A stretch of DNA of 48,073 nt. Source: Gammaproteobacteria bacterium (GTDB lineage: Bacteria; Pseudomonadota; Gammaproteobacteria; Tenderiales; Tenderiaceae). The notes beneath the pieces are model-generated. The model ran no database searches and was not told where the DNA came from. It saw only the letters and a program-made list of their open reading frames with translations. This document shows positions 18,501 to 27,539 of this stretch, in pieces. Position 1 is the first letter of the stretch; every line of letters begins with the position of its first letter. The stretch spans positions 1-48,073 of the forward strand of contig JAKFXL010000014.1 in assembly GCA_021731365.1 (NCBI GenBank), given 5' to 3'. The position numbers and the translations under genes are program-made.

Positions 18501-19055
18501 AGCGTCATTAGTGAACCACCAATCGCAATTGCGTGTACCACCTACACCATGAAGCGCCCCCTTGCCAAACTGCTCAGCCAGAGGAAATTCCAGTGTTGAG
18601 TTGACTAGCGCGGTGGTTTTACCTGCGCCCGGGGGGCCGATAATAATGTACCAGGGCAGCTCGTAGAGCGCCTTACGACGACCGCCCCCTGAAAACTTCA
18701 CCTTTTTAAGTGTTGCCAGTGCTTGTGAAAATGTTTCCTTTATCTGTTCAAGCTCGTCGGCTGATTGCACCGCTCCGTGATCAATGGCTTGTTCGTATCC
18801 ATGTCCTTGCAGTCCGGCCAACAACTCCCTATCTTTTTTACTATCACGCAATTGGATTCGTAAAACATTCAGGCCCCATAGCACCACAATCGAGAGGATG
18901 ACAAATAGCCTATAGATGGCCTCGCCAAGCGGGGCGAAATTATTGGCCCCAAACTTAATCAACGGGCCAACAAACCAGATCAATAACGACAGAAGAACGA
19001 GGCCAACAATGGAGATAAAGATCCTGCTCTTTAAAAATACAACGACGTTTTTCAT
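15510..19055 (-). CDS. tssM: TssM (IcmF): inner-membrane T6SS complex protein
   Basis: About 1181 residues from the ATG at 19055; a TTG 15 bases upstream is a weaker alternative. Two N-terminal membrane helices (IFISIVGLVLLSLLIWFV and LFVILSIVVLWGLNVL) precede a cytoplasmic NTPase-like domain with a full Walker A GPPGAGKT at about 140-147 and DTAGRY (switch region). A third helix lies near 445 (GAVVLVGATLAWLGSF), followed by the large periplasmic domain that contacts TssJ. With TssJ and TssL it forms the envelope-spanning membrane complex. The intact Walker A suggests nucleotide binding is retained. Confidence 0.96.
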   Translation of the reverse strand: MKNVVVFLKSRIFISIVGLVLLSLLIWFVGPLIKFGANNFAPLGEAIYRLFVILSIVVLWGLNVLRIQLRDSKKDRELLAGLQGHGYEQAIDHGAVQSADELEQIKETFSQALATLKKVKFSGGGRRKALYELPWYIIIGPPGAGKTTALVNSTLEFPLAEQFGKGALHGVGGTRNCDWWFTNDAVLIDTAGRYTTQDSHRVADSAVWNGFLELLKKKRRRRPINGVIVAISLQDIMTQTDVERSEHAKTIRARVDELMEKLGIRIPIYLVFTKSDLVAGFTEFFEDLNKEEREQVWGISMPDMPDASRSPDFNLFAQEYKKLLSRIYERVMSRIHQERDTRRRGAIFGFPQQMEALGPALQSFVQQVFVKNRYQHQPYMRGAYFCSGTQDGTSIDRLMTQVSNSFGIPRIAVQPAYAQGKSFFLGDLFRLVIFPEAELAGANRRNEILERWSRRGVYIGGAVVLVGATLAWLGSFTQHALYVQEVDLHLQEFKEAHSKLPSVNATPVAVLPALNALEKASTVYDQEKHPWLSGLGLYDASVDKNANLAYQTQLQKLYLPSVINYLENSFKNEIQDGDLYNSFRVYMMFNKHQHMDKAVMKKWFSSAWASDYSGQNVVNDELNRHLTALMEIEWQPVELNKQLVSLIRGLVLRVPVSQRIYSRIRTTPEYADDIDMLSRFGESTKQTFVISPKTKSALTTPYLFTEEGYKKVDVSPDSGLVKAIQDDNWVLWDDDASGERIEKENLKEVSEQVKELYLSDYNNHWRNIYGNLEVAQFRDIGHANDVLTKMADPVHSPILSILKQGATNTQLSSQLLDNVAKKATGGKAAKAVGMASSLLDKTIVDKQFQHINDVVKAEKDRPAAIDESMAKIRQLQEFMNELALSPEPSKQSFAFVKARYLSGQGGAITALLIHAKTKPQPIKGWLETLADQSWNVVLRSSSQHMNAEWKAQVYTPYAKALAGRYPLNASAKDEIALADFSEFFRPGGTIDQYFEEYLKPFVDTRGQWRNKVVDQRALGLSSSLLAKLSTANEIKNVFFRGASEIPNSTFQLRPLQMDKNDARFTFELGAQSISYSHGPKLWNPMQWVGNDEYNRVQVSFESLNGALYSKVYEGSWAWFRLQDENRTVKTAQPNIYKIEFSVPDAASENKSRRISYELKADSVNNAFGRSLLASFRCPETI

Positions 19056-19101
19056 CTGATTATCCAACAAAGATCATGTGTGCCAGTCATGGGAGCCATC
19101 G

Positions 19102-19995
19102 TTAAGGCTCAATACCATTACCAGCATCAGAAATATCCATCAGCTTTTGCACTTCAGCAGCTGATGAGTAGTGTAGGGCGTATTTAAAGCCAGAGTAGAT
19201 CAGCAGCAGCAGCACCAATATTGATACCACCGCGACCCAAGGTGGGATATGGCTGGCCAATGTATTTTTAACACGCCCCATTCCACGCCAGTTGGGCGAC
19301 AAAGAGCGCTCATACTCACCGCGAGAGGCCCGTATTATTGCAAACAGATCGTCTCTAATTTTTTCCAATGTATCCCGGCCACTGTGGGTCAGTTTGTGTT
19401 TACCTTCAAACCCCAGGCTGAGGCACAGATAGATCAGCTCCAAAATGTGGAGGTTATCCCTAGGGGAGCCACGCAACCGCTCCAGTATGAGAAAAAATTT
19501 TTCACCACCCGCTGTCTCGCCATGAAATGTGCTCAACAACGTTTGTTGTGGCCACTTGCTCTCGCCACCCCATGGCGTATTCAGGACGGCCTCATCAAGT
19601 GCAGTACAGAGTATGTAACGTGCTGTCAGTGCTATTTCAGATTTAATGCCACGCTCTCTGACCTGCGCTTCGAAAGCTTTAATCTCAGCAACTAAACGCT
19701 GATACAGACCATCAACATTGGGGTGGCTGGGAGAGACACGTGTTTTCTCAAATACAACCAGCAGTGCAGACGCCGCGGCAATCAATGGATTCAAACTATA
19801 TTCCGGCTGACTGTATACGGGCAGAGAACCATGATCCAATACTGCTGGTTTATCCATCCTCGTTTCCGGGGCACTGGGCTGATACGCTGGCTGAGCCGCT
19901 CCTCTACGTCCTCCGCCAGGTGTCGGCCTAACAACCGTGCTATCACCACCCTTGGGTTGCCAAAAAACTGTTTTATCTGACTCGTCAGAAGACAT
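19102..19995 (-). CDS. tssL: TssL (DotU): inner-membrane T6SS protein
   Basis: 297 residues. A disordered N-terminus has DKTVF (T9), DSTVV (T20) and RPTP (T25), followed by the cytoplasmic DotU domain (NPLIAAASALLVV, ALDEAVLNTPWG, TFHGETAGGEKFF, YLCLSLGFEGKH). A single C-terminal membrane helix follows (WVAVVSILVLLLLIYSGFKY) with a short periplasmic tail. It lacks an OmpA-like peptidoglycan-binding extension, so anchoring to the wall must come from another protein. The N-terminal threonines resemble those in PpkA and are candidates for phosphorylation and Fha binding, as known for Agrobacterium TssL. Confidence 0.95.
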   Translation of the reverse strand: MSSDESDKTVFWQPKGGDSTVVRPTPGGGRRGAAQPAYQPSAPETRMDKPAVLDHGSLPVYSQPEYSLNPLIAAASALLVVFEKTRVSPSHPNVDGLYQRLVAEIKAFEAQVRERGIKSEIALTARYILCTALDEAVLNTPWGGESKWPQQTLLSTFHGETAGGEKFFLILERLRGSPRDNLHILELIYLCLSLGFEGKHKLTHSGRDTLEKIRDDLFAIIRASRGEYERSLSPNWRGMGRVKNTLASHIPPWVAVVSILVLLLLIYSGFKYALHYSSAAEVQKLMDISDAGNGIEP

Positions 19996-20056
19996 CAGCG
20001 CCTCCCTTTACGAATGGTTTTCTGTCCAAAACCCTGGCCTGTACTTTTTATCAACA

Positions 20057-21391
20057 TTATTGCCTAATCGCCCAGAATTGAAACTCAAGCCCAGGAAACT
20101 CTCCGCCAACATGCAGCGCAATGCCGCCGGAGTGCTGAAGCTCTTTCCACAACGGGTTACTCTTATCCAGTTCAAAATAGGTATAACCGGCATGAAAGGG
20201 GATTTGTCGTGGTACCACAGGTAACGCCTTCATCGGTATTCCAGGAATCGCGGCGTTAACCAACTGGCGTATACGTTCTACGGGGCCAACCTTAACCTGA
20301 GCAGGCAGACGGGCACGTAAAACATCATCCGCGATATTGGCACGTGCCGCCAGTACAAACATGGAGCTGCTTAATAAAGTAACATCAGGAATTTGCGCCA
20401 CCTTAATGCCATATTTCTTTTCAACCAGATTCAACGCAACAGCTGTCTGCTCGTATACCGCGCTCAATCCTTGACGCAACGCCACAACCAGTGGTGTAAA
20501 CGTGGCACGCAAATCATCGTGCAGATATGGCGTCAGTGTTGGAGGACGTTTGGTTTGGCTAAAAAAGACACTAAGATCACCCAATACTTGCAACAGATAA
20601 AAAAACAGGGTCAGGGGGTGCAGGCCTTTAATTTTTGCCAGATGCATCATAAGCAGCTCATGCCGGTTAATCAACTGCAACATAATGTAATCAGAAACTT
20701 CAGCCGTCCCTCCAGATCTGACATCTGCCAATCTACCGGCTATCGATTCGCCCCTGTGGTGCAACAACCCAAGCAATTCCGATATGATGGCAGACAGCTT
20801 TGGGGTTGAATTACAATCAAGAAAGGTAGAGATAAAACTGTCATCCAACAGGATATTTTTATCCTCTCGGGATTCGGCGATCCGCAATACACCTATACAG
20901 GCGTAACCACTCAAATCATCCGACTCAAGCAGCAGCTTAATCCTAAGCATGCCCACATTTATCGGTATGCTCTCGCCCCCTGTCTGGGTGACGTCACGAG
21001 TACTCTGTTCCAATGAATAGTAACGGGATACCCCTCTTGCACCATCATCGCTGGATACTTCAACCACGCCCGGACGGTTTACCGTTATACCAATACAGAC
21101 AACTGTATTATGGGTGCCGCTGGCTATTTCCAAAACTGCTGGTGGGGCATCTTGCTCGGGAAACGAAAATGGGGTGCCATCCGGAAAGACACCAGCTGCT
21201 TTAACAATGGAAACTTTTCCAAGTTTAAGCAGCTGCCCATCCACTTCAAACTCATGCAACCCCCAGTCATAACTGCCTAAAGCAGAACATCTGCCATCAA
21301 CGTAACGTTGAAAATAACGCTCTTGTTGCTGAAAGTGCTGGGGATTCAAGAACATCCCCTCAGACCAAACAACCTTGCTATCTAGTGACAT
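20057..21391 (-). CDS. tssK: TssK: T6SS baseplate-membrane complex adaptor
   Basis: 444 residues, usual length. The start MSLDSKVVWSEGMFLNPQHF is the TssK/ImpJ/VasE signature, with QQERYFQRYVDGRC next. The C-terminal part (PLVVALRQGLSAVYEQ, VGPVERIRQLVNAAIPGI, FHAGYTYFELD) is also typical. TssK trimers connect the baseplate wedge (TssEFG) to TssL/TssM. It lies between tssJ (136-base gap) and tssL (61-base gap). Confidence 0.95.
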   Translation of the reverse strand: MSLDSKVVWSEGMFLNPQHFQQQERYFQRYVDGRCSALGSYDWGLHEFEVDGQLLKLGKVSIVKAAGVFPDGTPFSFPEQDAPPAVLEIASGTHNTVVCIGITVNRPGVVEVSSDDGARGVSRYYSLEQSTRDVTQTGGESIPINVGMLRIKLLLESDDLSGYACIGVLRIAESREDKNILLDDSFISTFLDCNSTPKLSAIISELLGLLHHRGESIAGRLADVRSGGTAEVSDYIMLQLINRHELLMMHLAKIKGLHPLTLFFYLLQVLGDLSVFFSQTKRPPTLTPYLHDDLRATFTPLVVALRQGLSAVYEQTAVALNLVEKKYGIKVAQIPDVTLLSSSMFVLAARANIADDVLRARLPAQVKVGPVERIRQLVNAAIPGIPMKALPVVPRQIPFHAGYTYFELDKSNPLWKELQHSGGIALHVGGEFPGLEFQFWAIRQ

Positions 21392-21527
21392 TTAAATGCG
21401 CCTATATTTTACACATCGATATGTCTGAAATATTTTTCTGGTACAAATGATCTACCATAAATTCAGCAACACATACCTTAGCTCTTCTTACCCGATAATT
21501 TTTTCAGTTCCCATTAAACACAATGGC

Positions 21528-22028
21528 CTATTCATTAGCCGACTGATCAATTCTGATGCTATTGCCAGATACTGAAACGACCAAGCGCATGCTTCCATCA
21601 ATTTTTTTCACAACCGGCACAGCCAGCTTATATTCTGCATCTTTGTACTGAACGAACTCTGCATAGACACCGATGTATTGAGTCTCTTTAGTCAAGGTAT
21701 GCTTACTGGTAACACCCTGGCCAGGCACAAGATGTTTCAGCTCATGTTTGACAAGCAGTTCCCCACCAAACAACTGTTTATCTTTTTCGTATATATCCAA
21801 AAACCCTGCTTTCAAAAATGCTTTGTCCGATTTTAATTCATACATACGAACAAACAGAGGCGATGGAACGTTGTTGTCGTCAGGGTTAATATCCCCATTT
21901 ACTTTCACCTCCAGCGTTAATTCAGTATCAGCTGGAATCACCTGAGCAATCTTCTCCTTAGTGGAAGTACATGCTGCAACCGACAAAACAACTACCACAC
22001 TAAGTGCCAGCCTTAGAGTATGAACCAT
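21528..22028 (-). CDS. tssJ: TssJ: outer-membrane T6SS lipoprotein
   Basis: 166 residues from the ATG at 22028, preferred over an upstream GTG because GGGGA sits 9 bases before it and the signal peptide then has normal length. Lipobox SVAAC is followed by STKEK. The mature part has the family features: TELTLEVKVNGDINPDDNN, PSPLFVRMYELKS and FLKAGFLDIYEKD. TssJ docks the TssLM complex at the outer membrane. Confidence 0.94.
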   Translation of the reverse strand: MVHTLRLALSVVVVLSVAACTSTKEKIAQVIPADTELTLEVKVNGDINPDDNNVPSPLFVRMYELKSDKAFLKAGFLDIYEKDKQLFGGELLVKHELKHLVPGQGVTSKHTLTKETQYIGVYAEFVQYKDAEYKLAVPVVKKIDGSMRLVVSVSGNSIRIDQSANE

Positions 22029-22073
22029 ATATTTACGTCCCCAACTAGATTGCACTCGTTACGCCCCGGCCGC

Positions 22074-23561
22074 TCACTTTGAGCCCTTGCTACGATTTAA
22101 CGACAATTTTTGCAGCTGATCTTCGTATGCATTTACAAAATCGTCCCCAAACAGGTCTTTAAATGAGGCGTCCATATCATTCACCAACTCATTGTAATAG
22201 TCCCTGTACGAATCCCAGTGCCTGGCTTTTTTACTCACCTGGATCAGCCCTGATTTAAGGTACTTATTAAATCTCATCTCCAGCACCTCAGGATCAAACC
22301 GCTCAAGCCCTCGATTAAAGCCGGCCCTTATACCCGCCAATACGGCAACTTGATGGTCACCGATGCTTTGAAAACCTTCACGAATAGCATCAACTGGCTT
22401 TTTATAAGCATTTCCCTCTTTTACAAACATATTCTCTATGGCATCTTCAATGTTTGCAGAAAAGTTAAGCGGATTATTCTCAACTGGCTGAATAGTAGTG
22501 ACATTCATGCGGAACTCATTTTTTATACTATTTTTGTAACTAACGGCCTGCATCATACCGGCGATGGTTACACGGATAAAATCACCCGCCACCTGATTGA
22601 TCATCGCCACCTTTTCGTCACTTAGGCCCCGTTGATCAAGACCCAGCGCACGGATCAAACTGACGTGTCCCCCCGTTAGGTCAACCTTAACTGAGGCAGA
22701 CGTTACCTGTTCCTGTAGCTGTCGTAGCCGTAATTCAAGCGCGCCGTTGGCCTTTTCTAACGCTTTAATTGTCTGTTCCAACTGACGAACACGCTCAAAA
22801 TCAACATCTGGCGTGTCAGGTTTACGCACTGGAGGCGGCACAATTGGCTGTGAGTTAGATATAACCGCATCAGAAAAATCATCGTCCCAGTCTTCCGGGA
22901 TTGCGCTGGGAAATGAATAAGCCTGATTTACCGCACCCGCCCCATCTGAATAGCTAACAACACCGTCCCACTCGGGTGGGTCAGCAAATAGCTCAGACTC
23001 GCTACCCCCCAGCAGTGCCAGGGGATCGCTCTGCTCGGTAACACTACCCGGCATTTCAGGAATAACAGGCAGTAGGGGGCGCTCTAAAGCTTCACGCTCC
23101 CACAACGGATCGGCCTGATCAGGAATAAATGCCAATGGGTCAATATCCCGCTGAGGCTTTATATCCAAGCCAGAAAAAGGCCCTGAAACCTGATGCTTGG
23201 CAGGCTCCTCATGCAAAGGTTCACTGACAGCAGCATTAGCCGACACTGAGACAGTAAACTCGTAATCACCGAGCGTAAATACGTCTCCATCGGACAAAAC
23301 TGTTTTACACCCCCGGCCAACGGGCTCAGAGGCACCATTAAGGAACGTGCCGTTTGTGCTTAAATCGGTTAGGTAAAATCTGTTGCTCAAACAGTCAATC
23401 TGGACATGCCGTCCAGAAATAAAACGGTCAGGGTCATCCAGCACCCAGGCATTATCCGAGCTGCGGCCGATCGTGCCACCCCGAGCCGAAAACGTCATGT
23501 TTGTCCGGGCATTTGTGGCATTACCAGGGGCCTTGGCCATTGAAACTGTAATAACTGACAT
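22074..23561 (-). CDS. tagH: TagH/Fha: FHA-domain T6SS regulator
   Basis: About 495 residues from the ATG at 23561 (an upstream TTG is less likely). The N-terminal FHA domain has GGTIGRSSDN, SGRHVQI and LTDLSTNGTFLNG, with all phosphothreonine-binding residues of the family (GR, S, N). A long Pro/Asp-rich linker with a coiled-coil stretch (RVRQLEQTIKALEKANGALE) follows. The C-terminal T6SS-FHA domain is at about 290-490 (LIRALGLDQRGLSDEKV, DAIREGFQSIGDHQ, DSYRDYYNELVND). It would bind PpkA-phosphorylated partners and promote assembly. First gene of the left arm. Confidence 0.93.
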   Translation of the reverse strand: MSVITVSMAKAPGNATNARTNMTFSARGGTIGRSSDNAWVLDDPDRFISGRHVQIDCLSNRFYLTDLSTNGTFLNGASEPVGRGCKTVLSDGDVFTLGDYEFTVSVSANAAVSEPLHEEPAKHQVSGPFSGLDIKPQRDIDPLAFIPDQADPLWEREALERPLLPVIPEMPGSVTEQSDPLALLGGSESELFADPPEWDGVVSYSDGAGAVNQAYSFPSAIPEDWDDDFSDAVISNSQPIVPPPVRKPDTPDVDFERVRQLEQTIKALEKANGALELRLRQLQEQVTSASVKVDLTGGHVSLIRALGLDQRGLSDEKVAMINQVAGDFIRVTIAGMMQAVSYKNSIKNEFRMNVTTIQPVENNPLNFSANIEDAIENMFVKEGNAYKKPVDAIREGFQSIGDHQVAVLAGIRAGFNRGLERFDPEVLEMRFNKYLKSGLIQVSKKARHWDSYRDYYNELVNDMDASFKDLFGDDFVNAYEDQLQKLSLNRSKGSK

Positions 23562-24200
23562 AAACCAAACATTCAAATTAAATCACTGTCTACCAATACT
23601 TAATGCAGCTATGGATGACTTGCCATGCACCATTCTGGCCATGAACATTCACATTAAAGCGATATGGAAAACCACCAGTTAACCATCATCAACTCCGCCT
23701 GCATTAAGCTCCCCCTCACGTTAGTTTAGCGCCTACGTAAACCGTGTCGACATATTACACCAAGCACTACCCAACTAATGATGTTTTTCGCCTGAACAAA
23801 CCATCAAGCCACACCTCGATACAATAACGAATCACAATACTAACAGCAAAGCGCTCATAACTACCCAATCACCATGCGCCGTCAAGTAGCTGGACTCACT
23901 GCTACCCATACTTGCAAAGACGACAGCTGTCTGTTTTGCAACAGCGCTTTACACAATTAAAATAATATATTATAAGTTTCAGGCATTTCATCTTTCTCTT
24001 GTGTCTATAAGAAAACACTAAAATAACCATAGACTCAGGCATTTGAAGTGGTGGTTTCCTGCCCCACACAGACACGCAGATGTCATTTTTACGGTAAAAA
24101 AAACAATAACAACTTGATTAACAAAGAGATATTGCGAGAAATGTACTTGGCTACAGATAGCTATTTTTCTCAAAGTAAGTACAAGGTTGAAGGGATAAAG
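23562..24200. promoter_or_regulatory. Divergent control region between the two T6SS arms
   Basis: About 640 bases without a convincing gene separate tagH and tssA. One strong sigma-70-type promoter reads toward tssA (listed separately), leaving a leader of about 215 bases. I find no good -12/-24 (sigma-54) site and no clear promoter toward tagH. Small frames within the gap lack family features. Confidence 0.5.
23948..23976 (+). promoter_or_regulatory. Sigma-70-type promoter for the tssA-tssH arm
   Basis: TTTACA (23948-23953) and TATAAG (23971-23976) are separated by 17 bases, each matching the consensus at five of six positions, with an AT-rich spacer. Transcription would start near 23983. 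Confidence 0.6.
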
Positions 24201-25322
24201 ATGTCATCGTCAGGCACTGTTGATTTAAACGAGCTACTCTCTCCCATACCCGGAGAGATTCCAGGCGGGCACGATATTCGCCAAAATCAATCCATCTCAT
24301 CGCCGTACAACCAGATTAAGGATGCCCGTGCCACTGCTCGTGCTGCCGAACGCAACAGTCTATTTGATGGCAAAAGCGACATGGCCATGGAAAACTGGCA
24401 GAAGATACTTGATTTGGCACCGGTAATACTGCGTGATCACGCAAAAGATCTTGAAATTGCCGCCTGGTATACGGAGGCATTAATTCGTAAACAGGGATTT
24501 AAAGGCCTGAACAGCGGCTTTACCCTTATCAGGCACTTGATAGAAATTTTCTGGGATAGCCTCTACCCCATGCCTGATGAAGATGGCTTGGAAACACGCA
24601 TATCTCCACTCACAGGCCTAAACGGCGAGGGGGCCGAGGGTGTGTTAATCCCCCCCATACGCAACAGTGTTATCACTGAATCCCATTATCCCGGCCCGTT
24701 TACCATCTGGCAGTACAAGCAGGCCCTGGATATACAAAAAATTTCTGATGCCGATTTGCGCGACAAAAAAACCGAACAAATAGGCTTTAGCATCGCCGAT
24801 ATACAGTCAACCGTATCAAAGTCCAGTGACCAGTTTTTCATCGATCTTCACAATGATATCCACACCTCAATCGCAGAATATAGAAAGATAGGGGAGTTAC
24901 TTGACAACCATTGCGGTACCCATGAAGGCCCACCCACAAGTAACATTATCAACGCCCTTGAAGATGCCCTGGCGACAGTTAAATTCCTTGGAAAATCAAA
25001 GATACCCGACACTATTTCCGATGCCTCCTCCAGCCCTGCTGAACAGTCCGGCCACGATTCCAACCAGGGCACCACTGCCAGCAGTGAAGCCACACAGCGC
25101 CTTGGCCCCATACGCTCCAGAGACGACGCGTTCAGGCAGCTGAACAATATCGCCGACTTTTTCCGGAAGACAGAGCCTCATTCACCCATATGCTATTCCA
25201 TAGAAAGAGCAATCAAATGGGGCAATATGCCCCTTAATGAGCTCATTCTCGAGCTGATCCCTGATGATTCATCCCGGGATATTTATAAATCACTTACCGG
25301 AGTGACTCCCAAAGATCAATAA
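24201..25322 (+). CDS. tssA: TssA: T6SS baseplate/sheath assembly protein
   Basis: 373 residues from the ATG at 24201, chosen because GAAGGGATAAAG precedes it and the protein then begins MSSSGTVDLNELLSPIPGE, the usual ImpA N-terminal start. The ImpA domain (about 1-130) shows IPGGHDIR, DGKSDMAMENWQKILDLAP and the ILRDHAKDLEIAAWYTEALI stretch, then LIEIFWDSLYPMPDEDG. The C-terminal part (RDDAFRQLNNIADFFRKTEP, PICYSIERAIKWGNMPL) is the short TssA type. An alternative start at 24048 would add 51 residues with no family similarity. Confidence 0.92.
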   Translation: MSSSGTVDLNELLSPIPGEIPGGHDIRQNQSISSPYNQIKDARATARAAERNSLFDGKSDMAMENWQKILDLAPVILRDHAKDLEIAAWYTEALIRKQGFKGLNSGFTLIRHLIEIFWDSLYPMPDEDGLETRISPLTGLNGEGAEGVLIPPIRNSVITESHYPGPFTIWQYKQALDIQKISDADLRDKKTEQIGFSIADIQSTVSKSSDQFFIDLHNDIHTSIAEYRKIGELLDNHCGTHEGPPTSNIINALEDALATVKFLGKSKIPDTISDASSSPAEQSGHDSNQGTTASSEATQRLGPIRSRDDAFRQLNNIADFFRKTEPHSPICYSIERAIKWGNMPLNELILELIPDDSSRDIYKSLTGVTPKDQ

Positions 25323-25457
25323 CCAATTTATGTTAGATTAACAACAACATTGAGCATGCGGCTTGGGCCCTTTGGTAATAAGATGACAACCTGCTGTTGT
25401 GGATCCCTGTTATGGAAATATTAAAACCACCACAATACATATATAAAAGGATAAATC

Positions 25458-25985
25458 ATGTCTGAGAGTATTCACGATAAATTGAAGCGCGTACGCAAGC
25501 CACGGGTTCATATCACCTATGATCTTGAGACCAATGGTGCCGTTGCTGATAAAGAACTGCCGTTTGTGATGGGCGTGATGGGCGACTACTCAGGCGACAA
25601 TACCGACAACAAAAAGCCACTGAAGGAGCGCAAGTTCTCCCAGATTGATCGTGATAATTTCAATGAGGTGATGAATAAAATATCACCGGAACTCAAAATG
25701 AAGGTTGAAAACACTCTACAGGGTGATGGAAGCGATATGTCCGTTAACCTGAAATTTAACACTATGGAAGATTTCGAGCCGCACCGGGTTGTCGAGCAAA
25801 TTGACTCCCTGAAGAAACTCCTCGATACCCGCAATAAATTACGAGACCTGCTGACCAAGGCTGATCGCTCTGACGAACTGGAGTCTTTACTGGAACAGGT
25901 GCTCAGTAACTCCGCAGCAATGTCTTCACTCACTCAGGAGCTTGGTGTAAACGACAGCAAAGACAACAAAGGGGGCGATAAATAA
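25458..25985 (+). CDS. tssB: TssB (VipA): small sheath subunit
   Basis: 175 residues. It has the family signature [20 protein letters not shown], then [29 protein letters not shown] and the C-terminal helical part that binds TssC ([20 protein letters not shown]). AAAAGGATAAATC before the ATG gives a strong ribosome binding site. The 135-base gap after tssA may hold a weak promoter (TTGTGG-N16-TATTAA) for extra sheath expression. Its stop is directly followed by tssC. Confidence 0.96.
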   Translation: MSESIHDKLKRVRKPRVHITYDLETNGAVADKELPFVMGVMGDYSGDNTDNKKPLKERKFSQIDRDNFNEVMNKISPELKMKVENTLQGDGSDMSVNLKFNTMEDFEPHRVVEQIDSLKKLLDTRNKLRDLLTKADRSDELESLLEQVLSNSAAMSSLTQELGVNDSKDNKGGDK

Positions 25986-27473
25986 ATGAGCACAGAACAG
26001 CAAAAAAATGATGCCGCCGAGGCAACCAGCCTTGAGGTCAGCTTTCTTGAACAGGCGATAACGGCCACCAAACAGACCCCCAAAGATGAAACGGAGAGTC
26101 TGTTAAAAAACCTCACCCAGGAAGCGATGAAGGGGACTGTCAAGTGGGACAAAAACCTGACTATCACTATCAACTCCGCTATTGCTGCCATCGACAAACT
26201 GATGTCCAAACAGCTGGCTGCCGTAATGCATGATGAGAAATTCCAAAAACTCGAAGGGTCATGGCGCGGATTAAACCATCTGGTGATGAACAGTGAAACC
26301 AGCTCTCAACTAAAAATACGGATGATGAGCATCAGCAAAAAAGAGCTGGCCAAAGATCTTGAGAAAGCCGTTGAATTTGACCAAAGTCAAACATTCAAGA
26401 AGATCTATGAGAGTGAGTTCGGGATCGCTGGCGGTGAACCGTATGCTGCACTCATCGGTGATTACGAATTCTCAACCCACCCCGAAGATATCGATATGCT
26501 TTCAAACATGTCCAATATTGCAGCCGCAGGGTTTTGCCCCTTTATTTCAGCTGCCTCTCCAAACATGTTTGGCTTTGATAGTTTTACTGAACTCTCAAAA
26601 CCCCGTGATCTGGAAAAAATATTTGATTCCGCAGAGTACATCAAATGGCGCAGTTTCCGTGAAACCGCAGACTCTCGTTTTGTGACACTGACAATGCCCC
26701 GTGTCTTAGCTAGATTGCCTTACGGCTCAGCAACCAAGCCCATTGACGCATTCAACTTTGAAGAGATGTCTATTGATACTTCCGGCAGACATACACAGAG
26801 CGAACATGGCGAATACTGCTGGACCAATGCCGCCTATGCAATGGGCACCGTATTAACACGCTCATTTTCCAGCTATAACTGGTGCACCAGCATACGTGGT
26901 GCCGAGGGCGGAGGAAAGGTCGAAGGCCTGCCAAGCCATGCCTTCGTCAGTGATGATGGCGATATGGATCAGAAATGCCCCACCGAAATCGGCATTACCG
27001 ATCGTCGCGAAGCTGAACTCAGCAAGCTTGGATTCTTGCCCTTATGCCATTACAAAAACACCGACTACGCGGTATTTTTCGGTTCACAAACAACACAAAA
27101 GCCTCAGCGTTTTGATGATCCGGACGCATCTGCCAATGCCGAGATTTCAACACGATTGCCATACATTTTGGCAACTGCCCGTATCGCCCATTACCTCAAG
27201 GTGATGGCGCGTGACAAGGTAGGGTCGTTTATGGAGGCCTCCGAAGCAGAGGCGTGGCTCAATCAGTGGATATCCAAATATGTTAACGCCACGCCGGGGG
27301 CCAGTGCCGAAATGAAGGCACGGTATCCCCTTGCTGAAGCCAACATTGAAGTAAAGGAAGTCCCCGGCCAACCGGGTGTCTACAGTGCCATTGCCTGGAT
27401 GCGCCCCTGGCTACAGATGGAGGAACTCACCGCATCACTCCGACTGGTGGCCAGTATTCCCAAAGCGGGTTAA
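25986..27473 (+). CDS. tssC: TssC (VipB): large sheath subunit
   Basis: 495 residues, full length. Conserved blocks are [122 protein letters not shown] and the C-terminal [18 protein letters not shown]. It assembles with TssB into the contractile sheath. The ATG follows tssB directly and a strong hairpin follows the stop. Confidence 0.97.
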   Translation: MSTEQQKNDAAEATSLEVSFLEQAITATKQTPKDETESLLKNLTQEAMKGTVKWDKNLTITINSAIAAIDKLMSKQLAAVMHDEKFQKLEGSWRGLNHLVMNSETSSQLKIRMMSISKKELAKDLEKAVEFDQSQTFKKIYESEFGIAGGEPYAALIGDYEFSTHPEDIDMLSNMSNIAAAGFCPFISAASPNMFGFDSFTELSKPRDLEKIFDSAEYIKWRSFRETADSRFVTLTMPRVLARLPYGSATKPIDAFNFEEMSIDTSGRHTQSEHGEYCWTNAAYAMGTVLTRSFSSYNWCTSIRGAEGGGKVEGLPSHAFVSDDGDMDQKCPTEIGITDRREAELSKLGFLPLCHYKNTDYAVFFGSQTTQKPQRFDDPDASANAEISTRLPYILATARIAHYLKVMARDKVGSFMEASEAEAWLNQWISKYVNATPGASAEMKARYPLAEANIEVKEVPGQPGVYSAIAWMRPWLQMEELTASLRLVASIPKAG

Positions 27474-27478
27474 CGTTC

Positions 27479-27500
27479 GTGCGGGGAGTTCTCCCCGCAC
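27479..27500 (+). terminator. Strong hairpin between the two tssC genes
   Basis: GTGCGGGGA pairs perfectly with TCCCCGCAC around GTTC, 5 bases after the tssC stop, and is followed by TTCTTT. It resembles a leaky intrinsic terminator or an RNA-stabilising 3' stem. Either would raise tssBC mRNA relative to the genes downstream. Confidence 0.6.
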
Positions 27501-27539
27501 TTCTTTGCAGCAATCCACCTACAACCTTGGCCATACCCC

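Noticed and set aside
24048-24200. Upstream in-frame start for tssA
   Set aside because: It adds 51 residues unlike any TssA N-terminus. The ATG at 24201 has the better ribosome binding site and a canonical ImpA start.
23562-24200. Sigma-54 promoter for the T6SS arms
   Set aside because: T6SS operons are often sigma-54 dependent, so I looked for GG-N10-GC spaced boxes on both strands and found no good match.
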